This document shows positions 31,510 to 41,526 of a stretch of 64,000 nucleotides of DNA, one piece after another. The stretch is from Rebecca billardiae RCC1528 (taxonomy: Eukaryota; Haptophyta), in assembly GCA_965240325.2 (NCBI GenBank), contig OZ251239.1:310001-374000 (forward strand), written 5' to 3'. The notes under the pieces were generated by a model. It saw nothing but the letters and a program-made list of their open reading frames with translations. It was not told the DNA's origin and did no database searches. The translations under genes were made by a program, and so were the position numbers. Numbering within the stretch: position 1 is the stretch's first letter; each line of letters opens with the position of its first letter.

Positions 31510-33720
31510 GCCAGAGGGTCCCCGCCGTCCCCGGAGCTGCTCACCGACACCACTACACCAGTAGCCTGGGCGAGGCTACAGTATTGTACGCGAGAAAGAA
31601 CATCGACAAACGTCGAACTCGAAGCCTGACGACGACGTGCATGACGTACCCCTGCGCGCACGTCCAGGATGCCATGGCTCGCGCTCAGGACACTACAATT
31701 CAGTCGGGGCGGGCTCCAGCCACAGTCCGCAGCCCGCGCACGGCCGGACGGTGCGGCCCGAGGCCGAGTCAGCCACTCAGCCTGGCACGCCCGCGCGGAC
31801 CGCGTCCGGACTCCGGAGTGTCAGTGACCCTATATGCGGCCGCCGGGGGTACGTTTAGACGAACCCCTGGGAGCCAGGGAGCGATGAGGGTACGAATCGA
31901 AAGATCTCCGTGGCGGCGGACGAAGTAACGTAGTCCTCATCGAAGTAATCGACGTCTTCTCACGCCTCGACGTGTTTGAACGCGTCGTCACAGTCGAACA
32001 CGGAGGACTCCATCGTGCTGAACTTTTTTTTGGCCTCCCGGACCGGTCTCCCACGATGGAGTTCCTGGTGGGCGGCGGCACCCTGTTGCGCTCGCGCCCC
32101 GGGTGCACCTTCGTGCACTGAGAGTAACCGATGGGCGAGAAGCTGCTCGTCAACTCGAGCAAGCTGCGCGCTGTCCGCGCGTCGAGCTGCTCGCGCCGGC
32201 GGCCGCGCCTTGAGCTCGCGGCGGTGCGGGCGTGCGCACGAGCTTGTCGGCGTCAAGCTTCTCGCGCCCCGGGCCGCGCCGTCAGCTCGTGGTGGCGCGG
32301 GCATGCGCACGAGCTCGTGCTTGGCTGCAGCTCCTCAGAGGACTGCCACAGCTGGCTGGCTCAGAGCTTGTCCGCGACGGCGCGCCACGAGGTGTGGCGG
32401 CCTTCGCCGCAGCGGTCAATGCGTCGCTCAATCCTGCACTGCGCTACGTCTTGACTCGCGATGGAGGCGCCGATATCGGGGCTGTGTGCAAGGCGTCATG
32501 GCCGCTCGGCGCAGAGCCGACGCTGCACGACGCAGCTCTCAGCCAACACCAGTGAACTCGGTCTGCTAAGTGCAGTAATGAGTGCTACATTATGCATCAA
32601 ATTCTGGCGCCGTGAGTTGGCGCCCTACTTACTGAGGCTCAGGCCGGCGTATTTGTCCTTCGATCGGCTGGGGGGAGCCCCCCCCAGACCCGCCCCCCCC
32701 CGAGAGTCTGAACGTATACCCCTGCTGGAGATTATTATTGAGCCCCCTGCTTGGCTGGACGTAGTCCCCGACAGTGTGACTCAGGCGGGCGACAGTGAGT
32801 ACTGGCAGTGACCGGAGCCGACGACAGTTCACACACAGTAAATAGTAATGTCGTCACAGCGCAGGATCGCCCGCCAGCCACGACCGTAAGCTAATTCGGC
32901 GAACCCATTAAAAAAATCGATAACCGCCGAGTGGCCCCCCCTCGCCGGCAGTTGGACGCGGCCGGCGGACGGCCGGAGTCGACTTGGTCGAGAGCGTCGC
33001 GATGTCGTCGAAATCGCCCATCGCGCGACGAACGTCGCCAGCTGGCGTCGGCCTGGGACCGAGCGGCTTGGCTGGGCCGCGATGGTGCGTGCGCTTCAGC
33101 TGCGCAATACAGTTCCCCGCATTTGCGGCGCGGCGCAGGAATCGCTCCGCCGCATCCATCGTCCACCTGCACCCCGTTTGCACGCGCGGCCATGATTTGA
33201 ACATTCGCGCGCGGAGAGGCGCGCACAGCGCCGAGCCCCTTGGAGATGCGGGTCTGGCGAATAAGTGGCGATGGGCGGGATCGGAGTGTAGATGCCCAAA
33301 ATGCGCATCGCGTATCCTGCATCTGACGCGTTCACCATGCACGCGCGCCCTTTCTGCTGCTCGCCTGCATGTGGCCGCATCTGCCCGCCGCCGCGGATCG
33401 CCGCGCGCGCAGACACTTGGCGTGAAAGAAGGGCGGGGAGAAGGACGTGCGAGGTCTAATGCCGCATACGAAGGGCCCCTCGATGCATTTTCACCGGTAC
33501 ACCAACCAGATCACACAGCAGAGCGTGCTCGCGCGGCAGAAGCGCACTGTTTGTGGAGCTCGCGCGAGGCGGTCGAGGCGGCATGGCAGGCGATGTGTGG
33601 GTCTGGTAGCGCTCTGGCGACGGCGATGAACGCGTTGCACGTCGCGCTCCTCGCTATCTGCATGTCCGCGTGCAGCGCCGCCCTCTTCGTCGCGCAGGTG
33701 CGCAAGATTCATGAGCGGCT
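31510..33720. other. Low-information region with one hexokinase-like fragment
   Basis: Mostly intergenic. No complete gene model could be built. The one protein-like patch (32325-32555) is listed separately. A C-rich tract lies at about 32670-32702. Confidence 0.4.
32325..32555 (+). pseudogene. Possible hexokinase C-terminal fragment
   Basis: This frame reads VAAFAAAVNASLNPALRYV, then LTRDGGADIGAVCKAS and a stop 60 bp later. The order of an amphipathic helix, a short beta strand and a D-G-x-x-x-x-G-A block resembles the C-terminal end of hexokinases, which usually read DGSGxGAAL. No other hexokinase motif (phosphate-binding loops, sugar-binding PTS-type motif) was found nearby, and upstream DNA is not protein-like in this frame. 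It may be a decayed gene, a last exon whose partners lie in unrecognised sequence, or chance. Confidence 0.25.
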
Positions 33721-33749
33721 GCGGCGTGACTCGGCGACGTGACCGGCAG

Positions 33750-34461
33750 GGGCCGAAGCGGCTTGACTGCTGCGTTCCTGCGCGAGGCACTGTGTGCGCC
33801 CGAGTTCGTCGCGCTCGGCGGTATGGAGGTGGTGGAGCAGAACGTCCGCTCGGTGTGCACCGTCGCCTGCAGTACCGTTCCTGAGAACCCAGCCTTCCTC
33901 GGCCTCGACGCACGCTGCGAGGCGTGCCGAACAGACTTGGTCTGCTCGTTCAGCGCGGTCATCTCGCTCAAGTTCATGCACAACGGCGAGGTCGTACTTG
34001 CTCTCGTCAACCTCACCACGGCCGTGTCCGAGCCCAACGTGCAGCCCGTGACGACCGTTGCCGCTCGGCGGGACGGTCCGGCATCCCGTGTCACAGCTCA
34101 GCCGCTCTGTGCCCGGACCGCGCGGGCCGCGCGGCTCGCCGCCGTTGAAGCTCCGCCGCCGCAGCAGCAGCCAGCGCAGCAGTCGGCGGCGCGACGGCTG
34201 CCGCCGCTGCCGCCGGCGCCGCGGCTCGCTCGCTGCACGAGACAGACAGAAGTCGGCGCGCGCCACCAGTCGTCGCAGCGGTCCGTACCGGCGCGATCCT
34301 CGCGTGAGGCCATCATGAGAGCTGACTACGGGGACTCTCACTCGCCGCCGGGTCACAATGGCCGAGCGGCCGCGGCCGCGGCAGGGCGGGTCACCGGTGG
34401 CGCGGGTGCCAGTAGCTACCGCCCGGGTGCCAGTAGCTACTGGCACCCGGGGCCTAGCTAG
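33750..34461 (+). CDS. Hypothetical ORF, start unknown
   Basis: The frame is open from before 33739, where the apparent first codon is GTG; the first ATG is at 33823. Residues from about 33790 to 34040 look like a folded domain with alternating strands (VRSVCTVACSTVPENPAFLG; CSFSAVISLKFMHNGEVVLA), while the remainder is Pro/Gln/Ala/Arg-rich and probably disordered. The end runs into the 30-nt palindrome at 34422. I do not recognise a family. It may be a single exon of a longer gene. Confidence 0.3.
34422..34451. repeat. Perfect 30-nt palindrome with flanking partial copies
   Basis: Centre AGCT, half-site CCCGGGTGCCAGTAG. The half-site GGGTGCCAGTAGCTACC occurs just upstream at about 34404, and TAGCTACTGGCACCC recurs in reverse at about 34474. 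It lies at the end of the hypothetical ORF. Confidence 0.92.
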
Positions 34462-34808
34462 TATCTATAGTATAGCTACTGGCACCCGCGCGCCCGGGCC
34501 CGGCCGCGGCGTCACGCAGTCAGCACGGCTCACACTACGACTTGACCGGGTTTGGCGGTTACTCGCGCGCGGACCGGTTGGCGGTTGGCCGTTGCCGCCC
34601 GCGTTGGACGTCGAGTTTCATCGCGGACTACGCGGCTGACCGCCCGACGATCGGCCGGCCCCGCGGCGGAGGCGGCAGCGGGCGCGGAGGCTGACCGGAG
34701 GCGCGGAGCGGGTCGGGCGCAGCTGACTCAGCAGCCTCCGCGATGACTCTCACGACGTACGGTCCTACTGGTCGATAATAACACGACTCTAACTTGGTCA
34801 GGCGACTG

Positions 34809-35732
34809 CTACCAGTGAGCCGCGCGGGCCGCCGCGGGCTGACCGCGCCGCACCGCCGGGCGCGGCTGCTGCCGCGAGTCACGACTCAGCGCCGGACGAT
34901 GACCGGGACCGGGACTCAGTCCGACAGCTGCGTGGCAGGCCGTGACCGACGTGAACGGTGAATCTGACTCCGAGCTTTGAAGCACTTCATCACTGCTCGT
35001 CCGACTGGATGGCGCGGCTGCTCGCTGCTCGTGCGCCGCACCGCCGCCACCGCCTCCGCCGCGCTCTCGTGCGCGGAGGCTTGGCGCCAAGTTCTTCGCG
35101 CGCGAGCTCGAGCTTGCACGCGCCTGGGACGCGCGCCCGCACGCCGCACGTGTCACCTCGTGCGCAGTAGCCAGGTCCGCTTCGAGCCGCCCAAGCTCCT
35201 CCGCGCCTTCCTCGCGCGCGGCAGCGCGCTCGGCCACGTGCGCGCGCGCCTCACGCCGAGCAGCAGCGGCAAGCGCGAACGCAGCGGTTTGCCGAGCAGG
35301 CTTGCTCGCGGCGGCATCGGCCGAGGCTGCGCGCCACTTGGCCTCGGCCACGCCGAGCAGCACCCTAAGTGCAGCCATCGTCTCGGCGGCCGCCGCCGTC
35401 CGTTCGGCTGCTGCAGCGCGCTCCGCGTGCAGCTGCTTCTCGAGTCTCGGCACGGCGCTCAGCTCGCAGCTCTTGCGCACGTTCGCCTCCGACAGTTCGG
35501 CAACGTGGATCGCGAGCAGGTCGGCGCTGCCGTCCACGGCAGCAATGCTTGCCGCCGAGAGCTGCGTGCCGTGCGGCGGGCGCCGCGGCGCGGACGTGCG
35601 GGCGGCGGGCGATGAGCAATGGGCCGGGCCAGCGATCGGCGTCTCGTCGACGAGTGCGGGCAGCTGGTGGCGAGCTCCGGCTTGCACGGGCAGCAGGGAG
35701 GTGGAAGGGTGAGAGCAGCGGGCAGTCGGCAC
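34809..35732 (-). CDS. Hypothetical coiled-coil protein
   Basis: A minus-strand frame open for about 300 codons; its first codon is GTG and there is no convincing ATG near the start, so an upstream exon is likely. From about 35500 to 35130 it reads as continuous helix rich in Ala, Glu, Arg and Leu (for example LHAERAAAAERTAAAAETM and EEGAEELGRLEADLATAHEV), consistent with a coiled coil. The last part is Gly/Ser-rich. No family is recognised. High-GC composition could hold this frame open without selection. Confidence 0.35.
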   Translation of the reverse strand: MPTARCSHPSTSLLPVQAGARHQLPALVDETPIAGPAHCSSPAARTSAPRRPPHGTQLSAASIAAVDGSADLLAIHVAELSEANVRKSCELSAVPRLEKQLHAERAAAAERTAAAAETMAALRVLLGVAEAKWRAASADAAASKPARQTAAFALAAAARREARAHVAERAAAREEGAEELGRLEADLATAHEVTRAACGRASQARASSSSRAKNLAPSLRARERGGGGGGGAAHEQRAAAPSSRTSSDEVLQSSESDSPFTSVTACHAAVGLSPGPGHRPALSRDSRQQPRPAVRRGQPAAARAAHW

Positions 35733-35739
35733 GGCCAGG

Positions 35740-36960
35740 CGGCGGTAGTGACACGACGGCGGTCAACACGGAGGGGTCGAGCCGCGGGCACGTGGTCTCG
35801 GCAGCTGCCGCGCGGGCAGCTGGGTCATGCGGGGCGGCGCTGCAGGTTGCACCCGCCGTGTGAGGCGTCGAGCCGCATCCGCTCTGAGGGCTCGATCTGG
35901 GCGGCGGACACGAACGCCGTAAGCGGAGTGCTGCAGGCGGGGCCGCGAGAGGCGGGGCCGCAACAACTTCCGCCGTTATCGCCGGGCGGCGACGCCTAGT
36001 CGCCGCCCTCCTCGCGCGCCATCGCAGTGATCTGACCCCACACGCCTGGCATCATCGCCTCGGAGTAGAAGTGCTTGCCGCGCAGCTCCAAACTCGAGCG
36101 GCGTGCGTGCTCGGAGCAGCAGCCGGCTGCGGATCAGGCTTCAGTCGAATGCATACGCACCTGTGGCTGCCGTGCATGGCCTCCTCACCGAGGAAGAAGG
36201 GTGTTCTGTGGCCATCCATAAAAAAAGGTGCGCACTGGCGCCCGAGCCGCCCGCGCGGCACGCGACCTCAACTGCACCTGTTCCGATCTCGAGCTGTGGG
36301 CAGGGCGGGGTGTCTTGGATCGATGGGGAGACGCTCGGGGAAATTCGTCGGGGTAGTCTGGGACTGCGCGCGCACGCTCCCCGCCCTTCAGCGCGCCGCG
36401 CGTCGCCATGCTGAATTTCCGCGAGCGGGCGGGTGCAGGGGGGGGCCCGTAACGACATCTTTTCCGAAATCTTGCGCTGTGGTATAATTTGAACTACGTA
36501 CTGTGACTCGTGAGTCAGAGTGAGCTACGGTCCCGACGGTCCGCCACACGCGAGGCGCGATCGACCATCATCACGTCGGACTGAATGGCCATGGGGCACA
36601 AACAATGGTGGCCTCGCCAGCCTTAGCTGCTTAGCAGACCTGCTGCCCGCGCGACGTCCTTGAGGCTCACGTCGGCCGCCCGACTCCCGAGTCCCGACTG
36701 CCGAGCCCGACGGGCGGACGGCGGAGCCTGAGGCCCGGACGAGGTGGGCGGCGCGCGGTGTCATAAAGACAGACACAGACTGATGACTAATAAGTAATGA
36801 TCGGACGATCACTCTGCAGCCAGAGCCGGGTTCATATATATCACATACATATATATTAACCTATATCTAATTCTAATATATTGTTATTGATGAAAAAGTA
36901 CTATAACACATGATGGTCGATCTAATATATGCATAATGCGCGTGTCACTCTCCGCCGCGA
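35740..36960. other. Intergenic, no supported gene
   Basis: Contains a poly-G run near 36440, AT-rich DNA at about 36835-36930 and short ORFs without recognisable domains. Confidence 0.5.
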
Positions 36961-37015
36961 CTCCGCGGGCCGTCAGCAGTGAGTCTCAGCACCGCCCACG
37001 TGGCGCCGCAGACCG

Positions 37016-38250
37016 CGGCGAGGCCCGAGCCGCTGCCGCCCGTGCGGCGCAGCCGTGCCCGTGTGGCCACCATCGGCGACAGACGTCCGTGGTGGCCCAA
37101 GTTACACGGCGCCCGATCGCGCCGGCGTCGCCTCGCGCGCCGCGGCAAGCGCCTGCGACACCGAGCCCTGCGCGCGGCCGCCGAGCCAGCCGGCACGGCC
37201 GCTGCTCAGCGTGGCCGCCACCTTGGTTTGTGCGGCACGGCGTGAGATGTTGGTGACGCGATAGCGATCGACCCAGCTCGTCGGCTTGGCGGGCAAGGCG
37301 GCGGAATCGCCACGGCCAGCCTCAGCGCTGCTCGGCGCGCTCGGCGCGCTCGTGCGCGGGGCGCGGACGGTGGCGACGCTGCTGCTGCGGCTGCTGTCGT
37401 CGCCGCCGCTCTCGGCGACGGCCGCATCCGCGGAGGGCGCCGCGCGCGGTCCGCGCACGCGGCCGAAGATGCTGCCGACGGCGTTGAGCGCGCCCGTCAA
37501 TGTCGCACGAGACGCGCGCTCGGCATCCAGCGTTGCGCACATGAAGGGCTGCGCGACGGCGCCTGCGGGAAGGACAACGGCGTGCGAGCGCGCCGTGCGC
37601 GACAGCAGCTCGAGCGCGCTGTCAGTGCCGATCTGCTCCCATCTCGTGTCGTGGATGAGGAAGGCGAAGGCATCGAACTCGTCCGGCTCGACGCTCATGC
37701 CCGACATGTCGAGCAGCGCGCCCCACGTGGCCAGCTCCGCGCGGCGGAGCACGACCGGGTCGACGAGCGCCGCGTCGGCGACGAGCAGGAGCATGTTGTC
37801 GTAGCTGCGGTCGTTGCAGAACTTGTCGGCGAGGGTGACGCACGTGGCGAAGTGGAGCGGCGCGTGCGCCGCGAAGAGCTGGGCCGGCTCGCTCGTGCAC
37901 GAGCCCTCGTCCACGCTCGCGAGGAGGCGGCCGAGGTACACGCAGGCGAGGACGAGCGACTCCGGCTTGACGCCATCCGTCCAGCGCATGTCGGTCGGCA
38001 CGCCGTTGGGGCTGATGGCGGCGACGAGCTGCCGCACGCGCTTCTGCACGCGCGGCTCGACGTCGGCGTAGGTGCCCTTGTGCGGCACTGCAGGGAGATG
38101 CATCGTCGAGGGCGTCGAGGGCGTCGAGGGCGTCGAGGCGTTCGACGGCGAGGGAGGGCTTCTCGTCCTGGTGTTGATGCCCGAGTTGTGAGGGTGGACC
38201 GTGGAGGTTGGCCTTGGAACGATTGTTATTGCCGATTGACGTCGTGTCCA
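37016..38250 (-). repeat. Inverted duplication 1, left arm
   Basis: About 1.2 kb nearly identical to the reverse complement of 39405-40620. The outer edge is sharp (CGGCGAGGCC at 37016 against GGCCTCGCCG at 40611-40620). Toward the loop, identity decays through the gene's upstream region, with shared ACGACGTCAATC and CCAACCTCCACGGTCCACCC blocks. Confidence 0.93.
37102..38103 (-). CDS. Cyclin-like protein, copy 1
   Basis: From the ATG at 38103 the protein has 333 residues. The core (about 20-150) reads as a cyclin-box helix bundle: LVLACVYLGRLLAS, then APLHFATCVTLADKFCNDRSY, the form of the conserved cyclin helix with an A-x-K-x-x-D-D-like turn, and FDAFAFLIHDTRW. PHO80-like/P-type cyclins have this short single-box layout. 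The remaining ~170 residues are Ser/Ala/Arg-rich. Cyclins of this type bind and activate a CDK; the partner here is unknown. Copy 2 at 39542 differs by about one substitution and one three-residue indel. An in-frame extension upstream contains a variable TCGAGGGCG tandem and is probably 5' leader. Confidence 0.62.
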   Translation of the reverse strand: MHLPAVPHKGTYADVEPRVQKRVRQLVAAISPNGVPTDMRWTDGVKPESLVLACVYLGRLLASVDEGSCTSEPAQLFAAHAPLHFATCVTLADKFCNDRSYDNMLLLVADAALVDPVVLRRAELATWGALLDMSGMSVEPDEFDAFAFLIHDTRWEQIGTDSALELLSRTARSHAVVLPAGAVAQPFMCATLDAERASRATLTGALNAVGSIFGRVRGPRAAPSADAAVAESGGDDSSRSSSVATVRAPRTSAPSAPSSAEAGRGDSAALPAKPTSWVDRYRVTNISRRAAQTKVAATLSSGRAGWLGGRAQGSVSQALAAAREATPARSGAV

Positions 38251-38259
38251 ATACGGCAA

Positions 38260-39400
38260 ATACCGCTTCAACCGAGGGAAGGGGGCCCCTTGACGCGGCT
38301 GACGTCATACACGACCCGCGCTCATCATAAAAGCTCGCATACGATCGTTCAAGATTGCGACGGTCTCCACTCTCCAATACCCACCCGATGCGAACCGGTC
38401 ACGACAATCTTGCAATAATTCATGACCTCGCCTGTTTTGGCGGGGCTGTCGCGACGGTTCACAACTTGGCTTTCGTTTCGGGAGAAGAAAGTTGGCTTGC
38501 AATATTTTATATTTCTCCCTTGGCTTGTACATAATAAGCATTGGGGATGCTTGGATGCATCAATTTGCCGAAAAATACTGGAAACCCAAGAGAACAATAA
38601 AGGAACGACGACTTCACGCTCCAATCATGCCAGACCTCCGGATGATCAGCCCGACCGCCAGGGCGAGGCCGCGCGATGTCCAGTAGAGCTTCCGATGGGA
38701 CGCAGCGGGGCGGTAGCGAACGGCGGCGAACTACTCTAGCTTGCGCGTGGCGCAGCGCTTTGCCCCCTCGCACCTCGAAGGTCAACTTGAGGCCCGCGCG
38801 CGAGCGCGAGCTTCAGCTTGCGCCGCCGCCGCATTACACGCGGGCCATGCGGGCACCATGGCGCGCGTCTGGCGCGGGAAGCCGCTGGGCACCATGGCGC
38901 GCGTCCACGACCGTACTGTATACATGGCTCACGCGTTCATGGGAAGCGCGCCTCGGGTTGCTCTCAGCGCGCGCGTACTTTGCGAGGACGACAGCTGAAG
39001 CGAGAGGAAGGTGCGGCGGACGAGAAGATGGACGGTTGCGTGGAAGGTTTGCATCTGTCCAGATGCAGACCAGTGGGGAATCCAAATTGCAGATACACCG
39101 GTTCGTTAAGAGCGTCGTCGATTCTCATACGAAAACATCCGTCAATATTCTTCGTAGATATATGAATTTGAATTGTGAACCGTTTGCAAGGCCCCGCCCA
39201 AACCCAACTAGCCACGGGGTGAACTGTATCGGCTGGTTGGCGGCGGCGGACGGTCGGACGGATGAAGTCGAAGATTCACAACTTGTATTACTTGAGGCGC
39301 GGGGCGGGTCGGGATCTTCGGTGGTCTCAAACCGAAATTTGCGGTTACTTAGAACGAATACGCCGGCTCAGTAGTATGGAGCATCGTAACTACTTTATCG
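38260..39400. other. Unique spacer between the two inverted arms
   Basis: About 1.1 kb of sequence not shared between the arms. It includes two GCGCGTC-type short direct repeats around ACCATGGCGCGCGTC at 38858 and 38893. No gene is recognised. Confidence 0.6.
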
Positions 39401-39404
39401 AACC

Positions 39405-40620
39405 GCCGTAGTATTGGAGACGACGTCAATCAATCGACAGGAACGAATCGTTTGAAGGCCAACCTCCACGGTCCACCCTCACCGCTCGGTCCAGCACACA
39501 CCCGGGCATCAACACCCCCAAGACCCTCGACGCCCTCGACGATGCATCTCCCTGCAGTGCCGCACAAGGGCACCTACGCCGACGTCGAGCCGCGCGTGCA
39601 GAAGCGCGTGCGGCAGCTCGTCGCCGCCATCAGCCCCAACGGCGTGCCGACCGACATGCGCTGGACGGATGGCGTCAAGCCGGAGTCGCTCGTCCTCGCC
39701 TGCGTGTACCTCGGCCGCCTCCTCGCGAGCGTGGACGAGGGCTCGTGCACGAGCGAGCCGGCCCAGCTCTTCGCGGCGCACGCGCCGCTCCACTTCGCCA
39801 CGTGCGTCACCCTCGCCGACAAGTTCTGCAACGACCGCAGCTACGACAACATGCTCCTGCTCGTCGCCGACGCGGCGCTCGTCGACCCGGTCGTGCTCCG
39901 CCGCGCGGAGCTGGCCACGTGGGGCGCGCTGCTCGACATGTCGGGCATGAGCGTCGAGCCGGACGAGTTCGATGCCTTCGCCTTCCTCATCCACGACACG
40001 AGATGGGAGCAGATCGGCACTGACAGCGCGCTCGAGCTGCTGTCGCGCACGGCGCGCTCGCACGCCGTTGTCCTTCCCGCAGGCGCCGTCGCGCAGCCCT
40101 TCATGTGCGCAACGCTGGATGCCGAGCGCGCGTCTCGTGCGACATTGACGGGCGCGCTCAACGCCGTCGGCAGCATCTTCGGCCGCGTGCGCGGACCGCG
40201 CGCGGCGCCCGCCGCGGATGCGGCCGTCGCCGAGAGCGGCGGCGACGACAGCAGCCGCAGCAGCAGCGTCGCCACCGTCCGCGCCCCGCGCACGAGCGCG
40301 CCGAGCAGCGCTGAGGCTGGCCGTGGCGACTCCGCCGCCTTGCCCGCCAAGCCGACGAGCTGGGTCGATCGCTATCGCGTCACCAACATCTCACGCCGTG
40401 CCGCACAAACCAAGGTGGCGGCCACGCTGAGCAGCGGCCGTGCCGGCTGGCTCGGCGGCCGCGCGCAGGGCTCGGTGTCGCAGGCGCTCGCCGCGGCGCG
40501 CGAGGCGACGCCGGCGCGATCGGGCGCCGTGTAACTTGGGCCACCACGGACGTCTGTCGCCGATGGTGGCCACACGGGCACGGCTGCGCCGCACGGGCGG
40601 CAGCGGCTCGGGCCTCGCCG
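39405..40620 (+). repeat. Inverted duplication 1, right arm
   Basis: Reverse-complement partner of 37016-38250. It carries cyclin-like copy 2 plus about 80 bp of 3' flank and about 130 bp of 5' flank. Confidence 0.93.
39542..40534 (+). CDS. Cyclin-like protein, copy 2
   Basis: 330 residues from the ATG at 39542. It is the inverted near-identical twin of the gene at 37102-38103: an Ala replaces a Ser in the Ala-rich region after the cyclin box, and three residues (Ser/Ala/Pro) are missing from the APSAPSSAE stretch. Coding frame, start, stop and upstream flank are all kept, so both copies may be expressed. Family arguments are those given for copy 1. Confidence 0.62.
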   Translation: MHLPAVPHKGTYADVEPRVQKRVRQLVAAISPNGVPTDMRWTDGVKPESLVLACVYLGRLLASVDEGSCTSEPAQLFAAHAPLHFATCVTLADKFCNDRSYDNMLLLVADAALVDPVVLRRAELATWGALLDMSGMSVEPDEFDAFAFLIHDTRWEQIGTDSALELLSRTARSHAVVLPAGAVAQPFMCATLDAERASRATLTGALNAVGSIFGRVRGPRAAPAADAAVAESGGDDSSRSSSVATVRAPRTSAPSSAEAGRGDSAALPAKPTSWVDRYRVTNISRRAAQTKVAATLSSGRAGWLGGRAQGSVSQALAAAREATPARSGAV

Positions 40621-40639
40621 GGCGCGCCTGCTCATCCGT

Positions 40640-41211
40640 GACTCCCGATGACCGATCGCGCCGCTGGTGACGCCGCACGGGCGCACGGCCTTAGGACACT
40701 AGTATTGTAGTGCGCAGCACTGAGATACTGAGATTCGATATCGTGCATCAGACGCGCTAATGATGTCTGTTAAGTGACTAAGTAGTCGGACGACTCACGG
40801 GCCGATTGTGCCGTCTACTAACCGTGTGAGCCCGTGTCCGTGCTGGCACACTCTGAAGCCGAGCCCGATTCGATGTCAGCACAGTGTGAGTGTCAGTATC
40901 ACAGTGCGGCCGCCGCGGGGGCTTTAAGGAAAATTAATTGAGTAGCGTATGTAAGCAGCTGAAGCAGCAGCAGATTATTAATTGCCTCATCATTACTACT
41001 AGTAGTATTACTAGTTATTATTAAGCGTGTTACCGTTCTAAGTACTACTGTAAAGTGTAATCGGGGCTATGCGCTAGAGTATGAGCAGTATATATATATA
41101 TATATATTCACTGCTATATTATTCAGTATGCCGCTGACAGCGTCAGCTAGCTGTCTCGCCGCTCGCGGTTGCGGAAACTGAACTCGGTTACTCGGACTGA
41201 GTAATATTCAC

Positions 41212-41267
<56 letters not shown>

Positions 41268-41520
41268 ATGTATACTAGTTACGTCCGCGAGGCAGCTGCC
41301 GTCACGCGCCACTCACGGTCAGCAGGCAGCATAGCCGACGCCGCGACGCGCGTATATCGGCTATCGCCTTACTTATCGCGCCTAACCGCACGCGCAGCAC
41401 TTGAACAGCCCGTTCCGGTTCACAGTATTGCAGTCCGACTCCGAGTCGGCCGCGCGACGACGGCCGATCGCCGTGCGACCCGCCCGGAGCTCCGACGTGC
41501 TCTGCGCCGACGCCGCCGCA
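40640..41520. other. Intergenic with TA microsatellites
   Basis: AT-rich DNA with many ACTAGT/TAGTAT motifs at 40985-41060 and a (TA)n run at about 41214-41263. No gene recognised. Confidence 0.55.
41214..41263. repeat. (TA)n microsatellite
   Basis: An almost uninterrupted TA run of about 50 bp. Confidence 0.93.
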
Positions 41521-41526
41521 TCGCAC

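Noticed and set aside
33698-33749. A 52-bp intron joining the ORF ending near 33742 to the ORF at 33750
   Set aside because: GT and AG are present, but the joined frame does not continue into the downstream ORF and the length is far shorter than the supported introns.
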